A DNA stretch of 64,000 nt from Siphonodentalium dalli (GCA_032622095.1 CP136065.1:215676151-215740150); one strand, 5' to 3'. Positions 23,358 to 35,199 are shown, counted from the first letter of the stretch. Made by a program: numbers and translations. The notes: generated from the letters alone by a model not told the origin.

Positions 23358-24745
23358 TAAGGGTCTATTCTCATTGCACACGCGCGTGCGATTAATCGCA
23401 CCGTTTTTTAAGGTGCGTGTTAACATAACACAGAGCGATTCGTGATCAATTACCTTCCTCAAACAACCACGTCCTATTCGTGACCAATCATCTTATGCAA
23501 TCAACCTCGTCATCGAGATAGCCGTTACAGAGAATGGCATGGTTCACTCGGTCACATATACTATCCGGGTACAGCCATTCTCATAACTGATGGGCGATAA
23601 AATAATAAATGAAGTACGGAAAGGAAATGGCTTGGAAAGAAGTTTCCAACGTATAGCTAGCATCAGTGGTGATTTTTGTAGAATTCAGTCGAATTATATT
23701 ACCTGTCAGTCTCGCGCAACACTGTACCCAAGATTGTGAAAATATAGATTGATAGTAATGTGCCGTTTAGCATGTGCGATCACTGATGATAAGCCGCCAA
23801 TGGCGATCAAATTGAAATCAATCGCTCATGCATGCGAACAGCGTCCTGGCGACATAATTCGACCTGAAACGATGCGTGTGTGACTCTTAAGGTCGAATTC
23901 TGAGTCCCATCACTTATTCTATTTGAATGGTGGTTCGTCAATTATAGTACCGCGTTGTCGCTGTTGCCAGCGGCTATACAAATGAGCACTCGATGATGGG
24001 GAGGGGGGTCTGAAAAAAAAACGTTCATACACAGGGTTGAACTTAAAAATCCCTCCCAACCATGGGCCTACCATCCTCCCTACATGCAAATCTATTTGTT
24101 TTTCTCCCAACAAATTGGGGTCTCATCCCCTCTTTCCACATAATTTTTACTGAATATAATATGTTTGAGTACAAATGTTTTAAATGAGCTTTATTCAGAA
24201 AGACGATTTTTGTCAGACCTAGCTAACTATAAGGTAAAACGTTGAAAGATCTAATTCAACCACTTGAATCGTACACTTTTGATAATCTTGAGTGATAATA
24301 AAAACTATATACATAAAACTCCTGTAATCTGGGTTGTGATCGTACTATATAGTGTTATATACGTTTCAAGCTGGAATAAAATATGCATATTTATGCCCAA
24401 CTACATGGAATTGAACCCTCTATTTCTAATTATAATTAGCTAGATATAATTGTGTCCTCAAAACTTATGTCATTTTGATGGCATGGCTCGTTATACTGAG
24501 GAAAATTAAAGTTAATGTGTCAGCATATATAGGCCTGTATGTGGTCACCCCCAACCGAAAGTACTTTATCATCCTCCAACCTACCCTAGACCTGTGTATA
24601 AATGTGTTCGTAAGACCCCCACCCTATTGGGAGAACTCTTAGTAGTGGTAGGAAGGAATGCCATCGAACACACATATAGAGCCGCTCGACCTTAAAAAAC
24701 GCTGCGATTAACCGCACGCGCGTGTGCAATGAGAATAGACCCTAA
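23358..24745. mobile_element. PIF/Harbinger-like non-autonomous element with TAA target duplication
   Basis: The inverted ends begin GGGTCTATTCTCATTGCAC and continue through CACGCGCGTGCG(A/G)TTAATCGCA, about 45-50 bp in all. The left end is at 23361, the right end at 24742. TAA flanks both (23358-23360 and 24743-24745). A 3-bp TWA duplication and GG-starting TIRs fit PIF/Harbinger. The 1.38-kb interior encodes no transposase, so this is a non-autonomous copy. It sits immediately left of the CACTGGG inverted repeat at 24746. Confidence 0.72.
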
Positions 24746-24801
24746 CACTGGGAGCCCACCGCTCCTGCTAAATCCGTACGAAATCGTATAATCGTCCAGT
24801 G
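24746..24801 (+). repeat. 55-bp inverted repeat, left copy (CACTGGG end)
   Basis: CACTGGGAGCCCACCGCTCC, then CTGCTAAATCCGTACG and CGTATAATCGTCCAGTGCGC. It matches the reverse complement of 27672-27728 with a few differences. No target duplication is visible, so this may be one 2.98-kb element carrying later insertions or two separate MITE ends. Confidence 0.6.
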
Positions 24802-24921
24802 CGCAATCGCCAGGCTCCTGTGCGTTTCCGGCGAGAGAAAGTCTATACCCATGCCCAGAAATTGAGCTCAGGGAGCATGAGTGTGGGAAATTATATAAGA
24901 AAATTTACGTTTCCCCCTCAA

Positions 24922-25321
24922 TTAACCCTTTACCCTACAGAACGGCCCTGTGCCAATGCATTCTCTTATATATGCGAGTCGACCATAGGTCGCCTCGCAT
25001 ATATAAGAGAATGCATTGGCTTAACACATTAAAAATCATAAAATTGTTAAAGAATGTAAGAAAAAATGGTAAAAAGTGTTACAAAAAGAATTTTTTTAGG
25101 CCAATGCATTCTCTTATATATGCGAGGCGACCTATGGTCGACTCGCATATATAAGAGAATGCATTGGCACAGGGCATAACTATAACCATCACAATGTGGT
25201 CAATGAGCCGGTTCCAATGATATCCATATTTGTATGGTTTTATTGAGACAGACCCAAGATATTTTAGGCTGTTGAAGCTTTATTTGGCCGGTTTTGGCCG
25301 GTTTGTTGGGTAAAGGGTTAA
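24922..25321. mobile_element. piggyBac-like MITE with two internal palindromes (copy 1)
   Basis: TTAA (24922-24925) and TTAA (25318-25321) flank ends reading CCCTTTACCC and GGGTAAAGGG. The TTAA duplication and CCC/GGG termini are the piggyBac hallmark. Inside, 24947-25167 holds two ~70-bp near-perfect palindromes (GCCAATGCATTCTCTTATAT ... reverse complement, with GCGAGTCGACC at the centre). They are mutually inverted and separated by about 85 bp of A-rich DNA. No transposase is present. Confidence 0.75.
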
Positions 25322-25831
25322 AGGCCATTCTGTATATGGGAAGCGGCTCTTGGTTCGCAGGATTCAATAAACCTGCAATTCTTTGTATTTTTCCCAACCT
25401 CATAATTTCCAGTGCTTTTTACTATGACAAATTCGAAAGCATTCTGAGTGGTGCTCAATTTTACTCCCATCTATACCATACCATACCATACTATTTTACT
25501 ATCATCAATTATTGTCATCTTGGTATTGTTTTTAATATTGCCAATCAAAAGCATTGTCATATGGAGATCGTAAGTTTGTTAAAACAAGGTTTATAAAATA
25601 TCACGAAATGATACGTTGCCTTTGCGATAACAAGCTACACGACGGGTGCGCATTCGGCGAAAGTGCTCCAGTCCGAAATCGTCACCTCAGTGTGCTTTCA
25701 TGTTGATTTCGATGCTTCACGGTTTCAATGAAGCTATTTTTGTTGATATGAAGGGACGTGGCGCCGGCGATAATATCATAGGCGTGTATTCCGCCCAGAG
25801 ATGTGGCGACAGGAGATTTGTGGGGGACTAA
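25322..25831. other. Gene-free stretch
   Basis: No supported gene. A CCATACCATACCATA microrepeat lies at about 25473-25490. The 100-codon frame at 25294-25596 begins inside the MITE and is not supported. Confidence 0.4.
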
Positions 25832-26110
25832 CCCTCCAACTTTGGTCAAAATATTCAACAGCTGGAAATGTCATGCCTCACATAATTTGTTGGAAATTTT
25901 ACACCACCTATAGGTTGAAATTGTTAGTTGGTTGTTTTTCCAACAACTAATTGGTGGAACATATGTTATTTAGACCAACTCTAGCAACACGTTTCTATAT
26001 TTAGTCCAAATATTTGTCTGAAATTGCTATCAATTGGAAATATACCAACATTATAGGTGGTGTCAGGTTGGTTGGAAATTACCAACAGTTGGAAAGTTCA
26101 AACCCAGTGA
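25832..26110. repeat. Family Z dispersed repeat
   Basis: It starts CCAACTTTGGTCAAAAT and contains repeated TTGGAAAT / TTTTCCAAC motifs. Related copies are 29588-29830, 38142-38340 and, more distantly, 38600-38960. The many TTGGAA/TTCCAA pairs give local self-complementarity. Confidence 0.55.
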
Positions 26111-26831
26111 TCCCCTATTTTTGGACTCCTCTGGACGGCGGCCATTTTTAATCGGATGTGTTTGGTGAATATGTGGGGTGTCTTGGGTGCAAACCTACAC
26201 CACTTTTTGTTCGACCTAAATCGGTAAAGGGCTGAGAACTGGCATGGGTTCCCTATGTGAATCCCTCTGGACGGCGGCCATGTTGGATTGGGTGGGGTGT
26301 ATGTGGAAATAGAGTCATGTAGCCATCCAACAACACCCTTTATTTGAGCTAAATATTAAATTTTTCAAATAAGAAATAGAAGTCACATTCGTCGTATATG
26401 TTGAGTAAAAGCTGAAAACGACGGCCATTTCGTAAAATTGGCGGCCATTTTGAATATGTCGACCATTGTGATTGGTTTATCGGAACAAAAGTCAGTCTTC
26501 ATAATTGACATATATACACTGGCCATTCATGCCAAATGTCAGGTTTGCATCTTAAAGTGAACGATTCTGTTACTATGTGACACTTGTCCACCTTATATAT
26601 TTTGCAATGGTAACATCTATATTTGCTCTGCAAAGAGACAAATTTGTGCAGAAATATTAGATAAAATGTCATTACGCTCGGCTATAACGCCTATAATCTA
26701 CTAAATTCTCGATGAATTATGTGATATATCGAAATTATTTATCGTGGGTGCGCACTGGAGCTTATCATTTTTGTTCGTTTTCGAACTGGAGCCATAAACA
26801 TTTCGCACCGGAGCTACCGTATGCTTGTCGT
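26111..26831. repeat. GGCGGCCAT-containing repeat, partly shared with 36320-36470
   Basis: CTCTGGACGGCGGCCAT occurs twice (near 26130 and 26264). The right part, with GTCGACCATTGTGATTG and TGGCCATTCATGCCAAATGT, recurs inverted at 36360-36450. No gene is supported. Confidence 0.5.
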
Positions 26832-27319
26832 TTAAAGGTACTCAATCCGATCAGAGGGTCCCCATCTCAACAGATTCCAACAACAACAATCCGATCAGAG
26901 GGTCCTATAATACTATTTCTTAGGCTTTTAGGGTAAAAAATATTTGATTCGAGTCGAGGAACCCATCAACCAAAGCTCAGAGTTATTAGATATTGATTTT
27001 TGAAATTTGTTGTTTTCTCGAGATGAGTACTAATAATTGCCTTCAACTTCGTAATATGTTCATGATGTGTACACCAAAACACTATGCAAACAGACAAGGA
27101 TGGATAACTCTAAAATCAAGTGGTAATAATAACGCAATTTTGACTGTGTTCTGGGCCAGAAAGTATTCCCGATAATGAAAAATAATAGATTTCTAAAATC
27201 GATATCTAAAAAATCTGAGCTTTGATGTGTGGCTTCCTCAACTCGAATCAAATATTTTTGACCCCCGAAGCCATTGAAATAGTAATTGAGAGGAGTTTTA
27301 TCGGATTGAGTACCTTTAA
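26832..27319. mobile_element. TTAA-flanked W MITE, full copy
   Basis: TTAA at 26832-26835 and 27316-27319 flank inverted ends AGGTACTCAATCCGAT and ATCGGATTGAGTACCT (16 bp). The internal CTCAATCCGATCAGAGGGTCC is partly duplicated. The 480-bp element encodes nothing. Fragments occur at 205-300 and 12541-12905. The TTAA target is consistent with piggyBac mobilisation although the termini are not CCC/GGG. Confidence 0.7.
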
Positions 27320-27671
27320 TGTGTCACATGTAGACCTGTTCAGATTGTACGTGTATATGCTTGTATTTTCGTGTTCCGGAGGTAACAAACTTACCAGAAA
27401 ACTATGTTTTGCCCATTGGAATGTCGCATTTCTGGTCTAAAAACAAACTTTATCGCCAAAAGTTACGGTAAAATGTCGAAAAAGAAGTGATAAACTACTG
27501 ATTGTTCAATCATCCGCGAGCGCTACAATTCAAATTCAACACACACGGATACAGACGTTGATATCGAAAAAATCACAATTTAAATTTGAAAGAATAATTT
27601 GGATTTTTAAGAAAATACTCACCATTTTAAGTGCCGTCACACTAAAATTGCAGAGACGGCAACTTATCGAT
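27320..27671. other. Gene-free stretch
   Basis: No supported gene. TGCCGTC and GACGGCA at 27632-27662 form a small inverted repeat just inside the right CACTGGG repeat. Confidence 0.4.
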
Positions 27672-27728
27672 GCGCACTGGACGATTATACGATTTCGGAC
27701 GGATTTAGCAGGAGCGGTGGCCCCAGTG
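27672..27728 (-). repeat. 55-bp inverted repeat, right copy (CACTGGG end)
   Basis: Reverse complement of 24746-24801, ending CCCCAGTG at 27728. See the left copy. Confidence 0.6.
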
Positions 27729-27777
27729 ACTTATCTCGATTATGGATAATCAACCGCGAGAGCACGGATGTGAATAA

Positions 27778-28094
27778 ACCTTTCATGACGGGATCTTCCT
27801 GAATTTTTGCGAAAACCTTGCGCCAATGCATTCTCTTATATATGCGAGTTGACCATATGTCGTCTCGCATATATAAGAGAATGCATTGGCCTAACAAGCT
27901 AACAAATTTTATATTATTTTTTATAATGATACAAAATGATAAAAATTGTAAGAAATATTGATCACAAATTGCTAGGCCAATGCATTCTCTTATATATGCG
28001 ATGCGACCTATGGTCGACTCTCATATATAAGATAATGCACTGGCAACGTGACTTTATTGTTGCGCCAGCGCAGCTCCCGTCATGAAAGGGTTAA
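27778..28094. mobile_element. piggyBac-like MITE with two internal palindromes (copy 2)
   Basis: The ends are CCTTTCATGACGGG (27779) and CCCGTCATGAAAGGG (to 28090), followed by TTAA at 28091-28094. The left TTAA is degenerate (ATAAA). Inside lie the same two ~70-bp palindromes as in 24922-25321, around an AT-rich spacer. The right palindrome has several substitutions, so this copy is older. Confidence 0.68.
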
Positions 28095-29220
28095 TGACAC
28101 CAATGAGTGCTCTAACTCTGTAAATTACATATATTTTACTTACAAAAATTACAGAAACGTGTGTATCCACCCTAAGTTAGTCATTAAAATTAATCTGGCC
28201 TTGCGGTACACAATAACTTAAAGTGATGTGAAGCACTCCGGTTGGGTGATTAAAGTGATGTGAAGCACTCCGGTTGGGTGATTAAATAGAAACTGAGAAT
28301 AATCTTCCTCAAAGTAGTTATTTGTTACTAATATCAATCCAAAACGACGATACAAATTGCCATTCTTATATATTAATTTAATGCAATGGCTCTCGATGGC
28401 GAAGTCATTTGTGTTAAATTAACGCCGATAGTTGTGTCCCGGATCGAGATGTAAATATTTACAATTGGGCGCAGTTCCGACGATGTTTTCTATGGAGTGG
28501 TATGGTTGATATCTTTGAAAGTTTGGCGACGTTAGTAGATTGCTACATTCCCCATATTGGCATACTGCCTGAGTAATAACTTATAAATTCCACGCACCCG
28601 AACAAGTCCATAATTTTTCTTTAATATAAAAATATAATTGATTCAAAACTACGCAGAATTGATGAATAAGATCTTTGTCAGGTCTGGCTTTGAATAATTT
28701 AGTCACAAAAAGTCTGAAGTCTTTTGTGCAATATTTGCCTACGATTCAGTGAATGTATCAAGCGCTATGTACTCCTTTGTGGCAAGAACTACTGGAGTAG
28801 TTTTGAAGCAAATAGCTTGTTGATTGACCCATTATAACAATATGGGTATTGTGTTTTATTATTGACCTCCAGCGACTGCAAATGGTCACAACATCTGTGT
28901 ATGAATGTATCGGTCGAAATTGAGGACAGCTATACGTCTATGCTTTGTGAGAAACGATTAGCCTAATATCGACTTTAACCACAACAACTAAATAATAATA
29001 ATCCTCCATCTACACGATATATAATTATCTTCAAAGAGATCTTTGCGTGCCATTGTCACACTCGTTCTCCAATAATGGTGTATCCAAACAGCAACTGAAT
29101 AGCGCTCGAATCGTCTGCGATTGTCGTATAAAAATATGGAAGTTTAGATTGCAAACTTCTTACATCTAAGCACTATCAGACTATACTATTTAAACGTAGA
29201 TTTAGTTTGTATGACATTTG
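28095..29220. other. Gene-free stretch with one 32-bp duplication
   Basis: AAAGTGATGTGAAGCACTCC-containing units of 32 bp are directly duplicated at about 28219-28284. Nothing else is supported. Confidence 0.45.
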
Positions 29221-29587
29221 TATAATGAGGTTCCCAGAGGGTAATTTAGTGACGCTATCCCCCAAATTCACCATATAGTAATCTCATTCTGGTTAAGTCT
29301 CAACTGCTATGGGGGACATATGTTTAGATTGAAGTTCCCCAGTGCAAGTTAGTGATGTTCACCCACTAGTCACCTCGATTGTGCAATTTATCTTCTGCAA
29401 ATTAGGCGATATACATTAAGCGATGATTAGTATCAAGTCTGGATTTAATGTGTCTGACATCTGTATAATGAGGTCCCCAGAAGGTCAATTAGTGCTGCTA
29501 TCCCGCACATCGGGCTAGCATCACCAAATTCACCATCTGGGGACCTCATTCTTCTTAGGCCTCATTTAAGATATCTACTCCCGAAAC
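29221..29587. repeat. Decayed relatives of the 2054-2412 foldback element
   Basis: Two foldback cassettes, 29225-29300 and 29465-29560, share GAGGT(C/T)CCCAGA, TCGGGCTAGCATCACCAAA and GGGGACCTCATTC with the element at 2054-2412. Each can form a hairpin. Both are preceded by TGTATAATGAGG, which suggests duplication of a larger unit. Confidence 0.55.
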
Positions 29588-29830
29588 CCCAACTTTGGTC
29601 AAAATGTTCAAAAGTTGGAAATGTCACGCCTGACACAAAATCAGTTGGAAATTTACACCATATATACATGTAGCTTGAAATTGGTTTCATTGTTGAATTT
29701 TTCAACAAGTAATTAGTGGGGGGATATAGTTTTTAGACCAACAGTAGGCTATCAGTTGGAAATTTTCCAACCTTAGGTTCAGGAGTTGGAATGTTTGAGG
29801 TACCTGTACCCCCAACGGAGACACTCTAGC
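29588..29830. repeat. Family Z dispersed repeat
   Basis: It begins CCAACTTTGGTCAAAATGTT and shares the TTGGAAA/TTTCCAAC-rich pattern of 25832-26110. Confidence 0.5.
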
Positions 29831-30877
29831 CACGCCCCTGTGTGACTGGCCGAATGTGTGTTCTCCCAGTATAGAACCACCTTTGGCGGCACAGCTTTCT
29901 TTTTAAGGTCGAATTCTGAATGGTATGCTTACTGGAATCTAACCCGATATCGAACAACGTTTATACAAATTCATGTATTATTCACCGTGTATATCCGACA
30001 CCCGACAGTGTGCAGGAATTTAACTAATTTTGTCGTCTTGATAGTATACATGCACCACTGTTAAAATTTCACCAATTTCATTTATAATGCGTAACTATTT
30101 TTATTTTGGCAAACTGTCTGGCTGAATATGTTCGCAATACAATGGCTTTAATGAGTTATCGAAGATGAGTTGAACAGTTTAACGCACACCAAGCAATATT
30201 CAATGACAGTGCGTTCCTGCGCGGGGAAATTTCAACCATTAGATCTAAAACGCCCCCCCCCCCCATTTAATACACCCTCTTATTTTTTTCTCGAGTCATC
30301 AAAGATTTCGTGAAGAGATTATATCACTAAAGAACGTGGTGGCATTTTGTTGTGTCGTTTTCAGCGCATTCGCAAACAATCAGACTGAAACGTTAGATGC
30401 GAGTGTACGGCAAATTTCAAATCACAATATATTTACTATCGTGAGAATTGGTGCTGTCGTACGACAAATTGCAGAAGCGCTGTCGTGCAAATTGAAATTC
30501 GCCTGATTTGTTTAATGTATATGGCAAACTGCAAGTCGAAATAAATATCTGCCAATACCATGCAATTAATTGGTTCAAAATAGGAGTCATGTCATTACAC
30601 ATCAGTATGATAATGCTTGTATCATTGTGTTGATTTCCAGATCATGAGCACACCATCTTTACGCCCATTATATGGTGACTTATGTTTGGGCTTAAAAATC
30701 ACATTAAAACGAATTATCTACCCGGAAGCTAGCCAGTATCATAAGTTTAAATGTCCACTTTGAATTTCAACACATATTATTCTATCTGCCGATTGTTATG
30801 ATTATATGATACCTTTTTCCCGAAGCGCCAAACATTGTAATGTGCATTCGTGATTAAACTCCTCCCATTAACAACTC
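29831..30877. repeat. Mostly gene-free; X-related fragments
   Basis: TTTTGTCGTCTTGATAGTA near 30030 resembles 39577-39596. GAGTTGAACAGTTTAACGCA near 30168 resembles 50372-50393. These are scattered fragments of the X repeat. No exon is supported. Confidence 0.4.
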
Positions 30878-31596
30878 GTCGCATCAGTGCTATACGGTCG
30901 TAACTCCATTTTTGCGGGAAATGAGTATTTGATATCATTCGAATCGTGAGAAAAAAAATCAATCCTATGGGCCAAACTGTTTTTGCATTGGATGGCAAAT
31001 ATTCTCACAAACCAGTGACACAAATGTATCTCCAGCGATCTTCACAATTATTCGTGCTATAAGGTCGTATTTCCAACAGCAGCCAATCGGATGCTTCAGG
31101 TTGTCTACGTGTCTTCTGTTTTGTGTTTGTAAATTCTCAAATGTGTGCTATATGGTCGTATCGCCATGTTAGTTACGTGATCATTTGGTGATTTAAATTT
31201 TGTGATTGTTCCACAAATTTCTGTATGATGATGCACATGAGTGGATATTCATAATGTGGAATGGGCACTTTTTAGTTCATAGACACATGCGATTGCCACC
31301 ATGTTTAGCTTAATCTGTATTTATTAGCACAACTTCCTTATAGCACGGAAACCAATCGTCGTTGGCGTACGCAAAAGGTCGTATCTCCAACAAGTTATTG
31401 CTTTTTAAAAGAACACGAGGGAGTAAACAGATAAAATTTGTGGTTCAATGAACAGCTAATGTCAGTTATCATTGGGATAAATACAACAATACGTCATGCT
31501 TTGTCAACATTAGGAGAAATGTTGTCTGAAAACTTCAACCTTCATTTTCTCGGAAAGTTGAAAATGTGGGTTACGACATTATAGCACTGATGCGAC
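30878..31596. mobile_element. TIR element with internal GTGCTATANGGTCGTA repeats
   Basis: GTCGCATCAGTGCTATA at 30878 is inverted at the right end (TATAGCACTGATGCGAC ending 31596), giving ~29-bp TIRs. The motif GCTATANGGTCGTA recurs internally near 31057 and 31148, and GGTCGTATCTCCAAC near 31379. No transposase or target duplication is seen. Confidence 0.55.
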
Positions 31597-31915
31597 GTAA
31601 TGTTTGAAAGAATTCCTAGGTTTATATCGCATCTTGCTTCATAGAACAGAACAAATGTTAGAAACCACACACTATCAATGGTTCACAAGATGCAAAATAA
31701 ACTGCGATGCGAACTTACTGAAAGATTTATTGGTATGTATATCTATATCTATATTTGCGAATGTATGTCTGTATTTCTGTCTGTGATCTATAGAAATCAC
31801 GGGGGACCATCTAGATGGCACAAAAGGGGTCTAAAACGGGGGTAACTTTATACGAGGAAGATAATGGTGAGGGTTAGAATTTCTAATGTGACGCTATTTT
31901 TGTCAGGGGCAGAAA
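31597..31915. other. Gene-free stretch
   Basis: A 60-codon frame at 31604-31786 ends in a low-complexity tail and is unsupported. Confidence 0.35.
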
Positions 31916-32830
31916 TGGGGAGGGGCAGCAAAACTATTGATCGCCGATTTCATCCAAACTTATACATAATAATCTCCATGATATGAGAGACTACTGGTGT
32001 GGTTTAAAGATGTCAAAAGTGGCGCCGTTCGAGTCAGGGTTGCACGGAAGGAGACAAGGGCACCAAAAATCGATTACAAATATTGTTAACGCCGATATCC
32101 ACTAAATTGGTACACATTCTTCTCCATGATACAAGGAATCTGATCGTGTGATTTAAAGATGCTAAATTTGTGAGATCGGGGGTGGGCACTACATTTGATA
32201 AGAATTTATTTAGTCGCTAATTAACACCAAATTTATACATAATCATATCATTGATATCAGGAGTCTAATTGGTGGCTTAAAGCCGTCAAATGTGGCAATT
32301 CGAGTCAGGGAGAGGGGAGAACGAGAGAGGGGGGCACCAAAATTGATAAAAAAAAATTTAGCGCAGATTTGCACCAAATTGTTACACATTCTTTTCCATG
32401 ATACGAGGAACCTACACGTGTGATTTAAAGACGCAAATTGGTGCCGCTTGGGTGGGAGATGGGGGTGCTAAAATTTATAAGATTTGTTTAGTCGCCGATT
32501 AACACCAAACTTATAAATAACCATCTACGTGATATCAGGAATCTAATTGTGTGGTTTAAAAATGTCACAAGATGGGCCGTTCGAGTCGGGTGCATAGAGC
32601 GCCGATTTGCACCAAATTGATACCCATTCTTGTCGAATAACAGGAATATAATCGTGTGGTTTAAAGACGCCAAGTTGATGCCGTTTTGTGTGGGCACACA
32701 ATTTGATCAGAATTTGCGTAGTCGCATATTACCACCAAACGTATACATAGCCTAATCATCTCCATGATATCAGAAGTCTAATTGTGTGGTTTAAACATGT
32801 TAAAAGTCAGGGGTGCATGGATGTGGAGAA
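31916..32830. repeat. Tandem array of about 125-bp units, two alternating variants
   Basis: About seven diverged units contain a (CACCAAAT/CACCAAAC)TTATACA-like start, a CCATGATA(T/C)(C/A)AGGA core and a GTGTG(G/A)TTTAAAGA end. Odd units read TTATACATAAT and end in TCGAGTCAGGG; even units read GGTACACATTCTT and end in GGGTGGG. The functional repeat is therefore a dimer of about 250 bp. Confidence 0.65.
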
Positions 32831-33534
32831 ACAACTTAAAATCTCGCTCTCTGCCGGGCACATTTATAGTTGATAATTGATATAGAGCAACATTTCTTTT
32901 AAACAGAGCATAATTAGTCAGTATGGCACCATGAACAGAGGAGCAGCTGGACATGTTTTTTAAAATATATGTATCTTCAATGGAGATACGATAAACAAGT
33001 TCCCTCAAAATCTTAATCTAACGCACTAGATTGATATATACATCTCGATATGTAAAACCCAATTGTCGTCTTTTATTTTTGCGAAGTAATGTGTTTATGA
33101 TGTTCTTGTTGTGATCCCAATAAAAAGTACATATAAAAACAAACAAACGTCAATACCAAACCACGTCGACTGTTTGATTCAAAAACTGATAACGTCCGAA
33201 GTACGTGCAGTTGTAAATAAATAAATACTTCTTTATTGGTCGGACAAAGTAAACGCGATAAACAAAATGACAATCATTCAAACAAGGCGAACCACATTAA
33301 TTATAATCCAGGAAAATAAGAATGACGTTTTGTGATGCCATTTTGGATATACAATTTATGAGAATATGTGAAACACTTTGAGCAAGAGTACTCTCTATTT
33401 CCACCAATTATCCACAGCAGAGGGTTTCACGCCACTTTAACCTGGGCAATCCTGCTAGTAAATAATATAGGATTACATCTTTAACAATCTGCATGATCTC
33501 TCGCTTAAAAGAGTAAATAGACGTTCAGTTTAAT
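32831..33534. other. Gene-free stretch
   Basis: No gene, array or transposon end recognised. Confidence 0.4.
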
Positions 33535-34018
33535 GGCCCATTTAATTTTCGAGTCGCCGATTATTTTTTATAGTGCCTGATAATCCATCGATATCATATA
33601 ATAATAATACGGTTTTAATAACAATCTATGTCACGAAATATGATTAAAATACTTAATTCATCACCGTTTGAAACATCTGTGTCTCAGAAGATGCCTATAT
33701 AGAGAAATATAAAACAGCTGAAATGATAGAAAGATTTCCCTCCGTTATATTATGGCTCCCAGAATGCAACAGAATTCCAACTAAAAATGTATTTTCAATG
33801 GAAGGGAAATATCTCTATATTTTAAGATATAGAGTTATTTCCCTTCCATTGAAAATAATGAAACTTGAGCACAGAACACCAAGTCGGTATCTCAACAAAA
33901 ACAACATGTTCACAATAAGTTGATAATACAATGTTGTGGAGCTTCCTCTTTCAAATGGTAAATAATATGGCATGTATTTAATATAAAATTATCTGGCGGT
34001 TCGAAAATTAAGTGGGCC
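33535..34018. mobile_element. MITE with GGCCCA inverted ends and internal palindrome
   Basis: GGCCCATTTAATTTTCGA (33535) is mirrored by TCGAAAATTAAGTGGGCC (to 34018). TIR similarity extends through GCCGCC-like bases to about 26 bp. Within it 33791-33856 forms a hairpin whose arms carry TTTTCAATGGAAGGGAAAT. The flanks are AT-rich and no clear duplication can be called. PIF/Harbinger is possible from the GGCC start. Confidence 0.55.
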
Positions 34019-34500
34019 TTTAAAATTAAAATTTGCCTGGCTAACGCAGGGTGTGAAAATGCAAAACATATTTATTATTGGTTACAATCCTCATATTCAA
34101 GTGTTTATCTATCTCTATCACCGAAACTATCACAAAATGCATCGGTTAGCGATCGTATTTATCGAGACGGTTCACACCCACGCTTGACATTAATCCTAAA
34201 ATTGTACACACATTTTATTGTTGGTTCCAACCCTTTCTATACTAAAGCATAATTGATGAGTAGTTATCCCATAATAAATGTTCAGATAATAAGTATTGAA
34301 TTTATTATCTAAACATTTCAAACAATAAATAGGGCTCATTGTGCACTTATATTTATCTGTCGTCTGCTTTTATCACCCTAACACCCCTCCAAATGAATAA
34401 ATAGACCATGCCGATGTACACGTTTTAACTGACTGTGGGAATCCATTTAGTATAGAGAGGGTTAATAAGTAGACCTATGCACTACCTAATTATGGAGACA
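34019..34500. repeat. Family V dispersed repeat
   Basis: GATGAGTAGTTATCCCATA and AATGTTCAGATAATA, followed by the partly inverted TATTATCTAAACATTT and CAATAAATAGG. Copies are at 62060-62300 and, shorter, at 63170-63260 inside the desaturase intron. Confidence 0.6.
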
Positions 34501-35199
34501 AAATCTTGAACCATCATTGTCTTCATCTTAGCTTGATGGACGTGGATATAACATTTTTTAACGATTATATTGCGCTGGAACAAAATAGTGCCATTCGTTC
34601 TAAGATATTCCCGGATATGTCATTAAAATCCATCATCGTATTAGCACCAGCCCATACTTATTGCGGTTATATTGTATACCGCGATCCTATCTGTAGGGCC
34701 TCAATTGTTTCTAATAATTCACTCGTCAGTCTCTTACAAGAAAACCATAGTCAGAAATGGTAACCCGCTCAAGATCATATATTATATACCCATGCTTGTA
34801 ATTGTAGAATATAAAATATATTGGTTTCGCGAATGACCAACTCAGAATTCCGTTAAAATAACAATAACAACCAGCACCTAATTAACGAACCGGCGGCCGA
34901 CTCGGCCGTCTCTGACCACAACCATCAGTGGGCTGCAGAACGAAACATATCTATAAAAGTTGAAATACAAGACTTACACATTATCTTTTTAATTTCTTTT
35001 ATTGGTAATTGACATAGCTTGTCACAAACCAAAAATCAACATTATTGATTTAATAATGTAAAGGACAATAAACGAAATTGACATTCCCAACTACACCTTT
35101 TACCGGACTCGGCCTCCTGGTCGCGCAGTTCGACTTTTAAACCGGAACAATTAGCAATTGTAGCAATTGTGTGTATGAAATTGGACGACCATGACGAGG
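34501..35199. other. Gene-free stretch
   Basis: An 85-codon frame at 34506-34763 has no recognisable domain; nothing else is supported. Confidence 0.4.
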
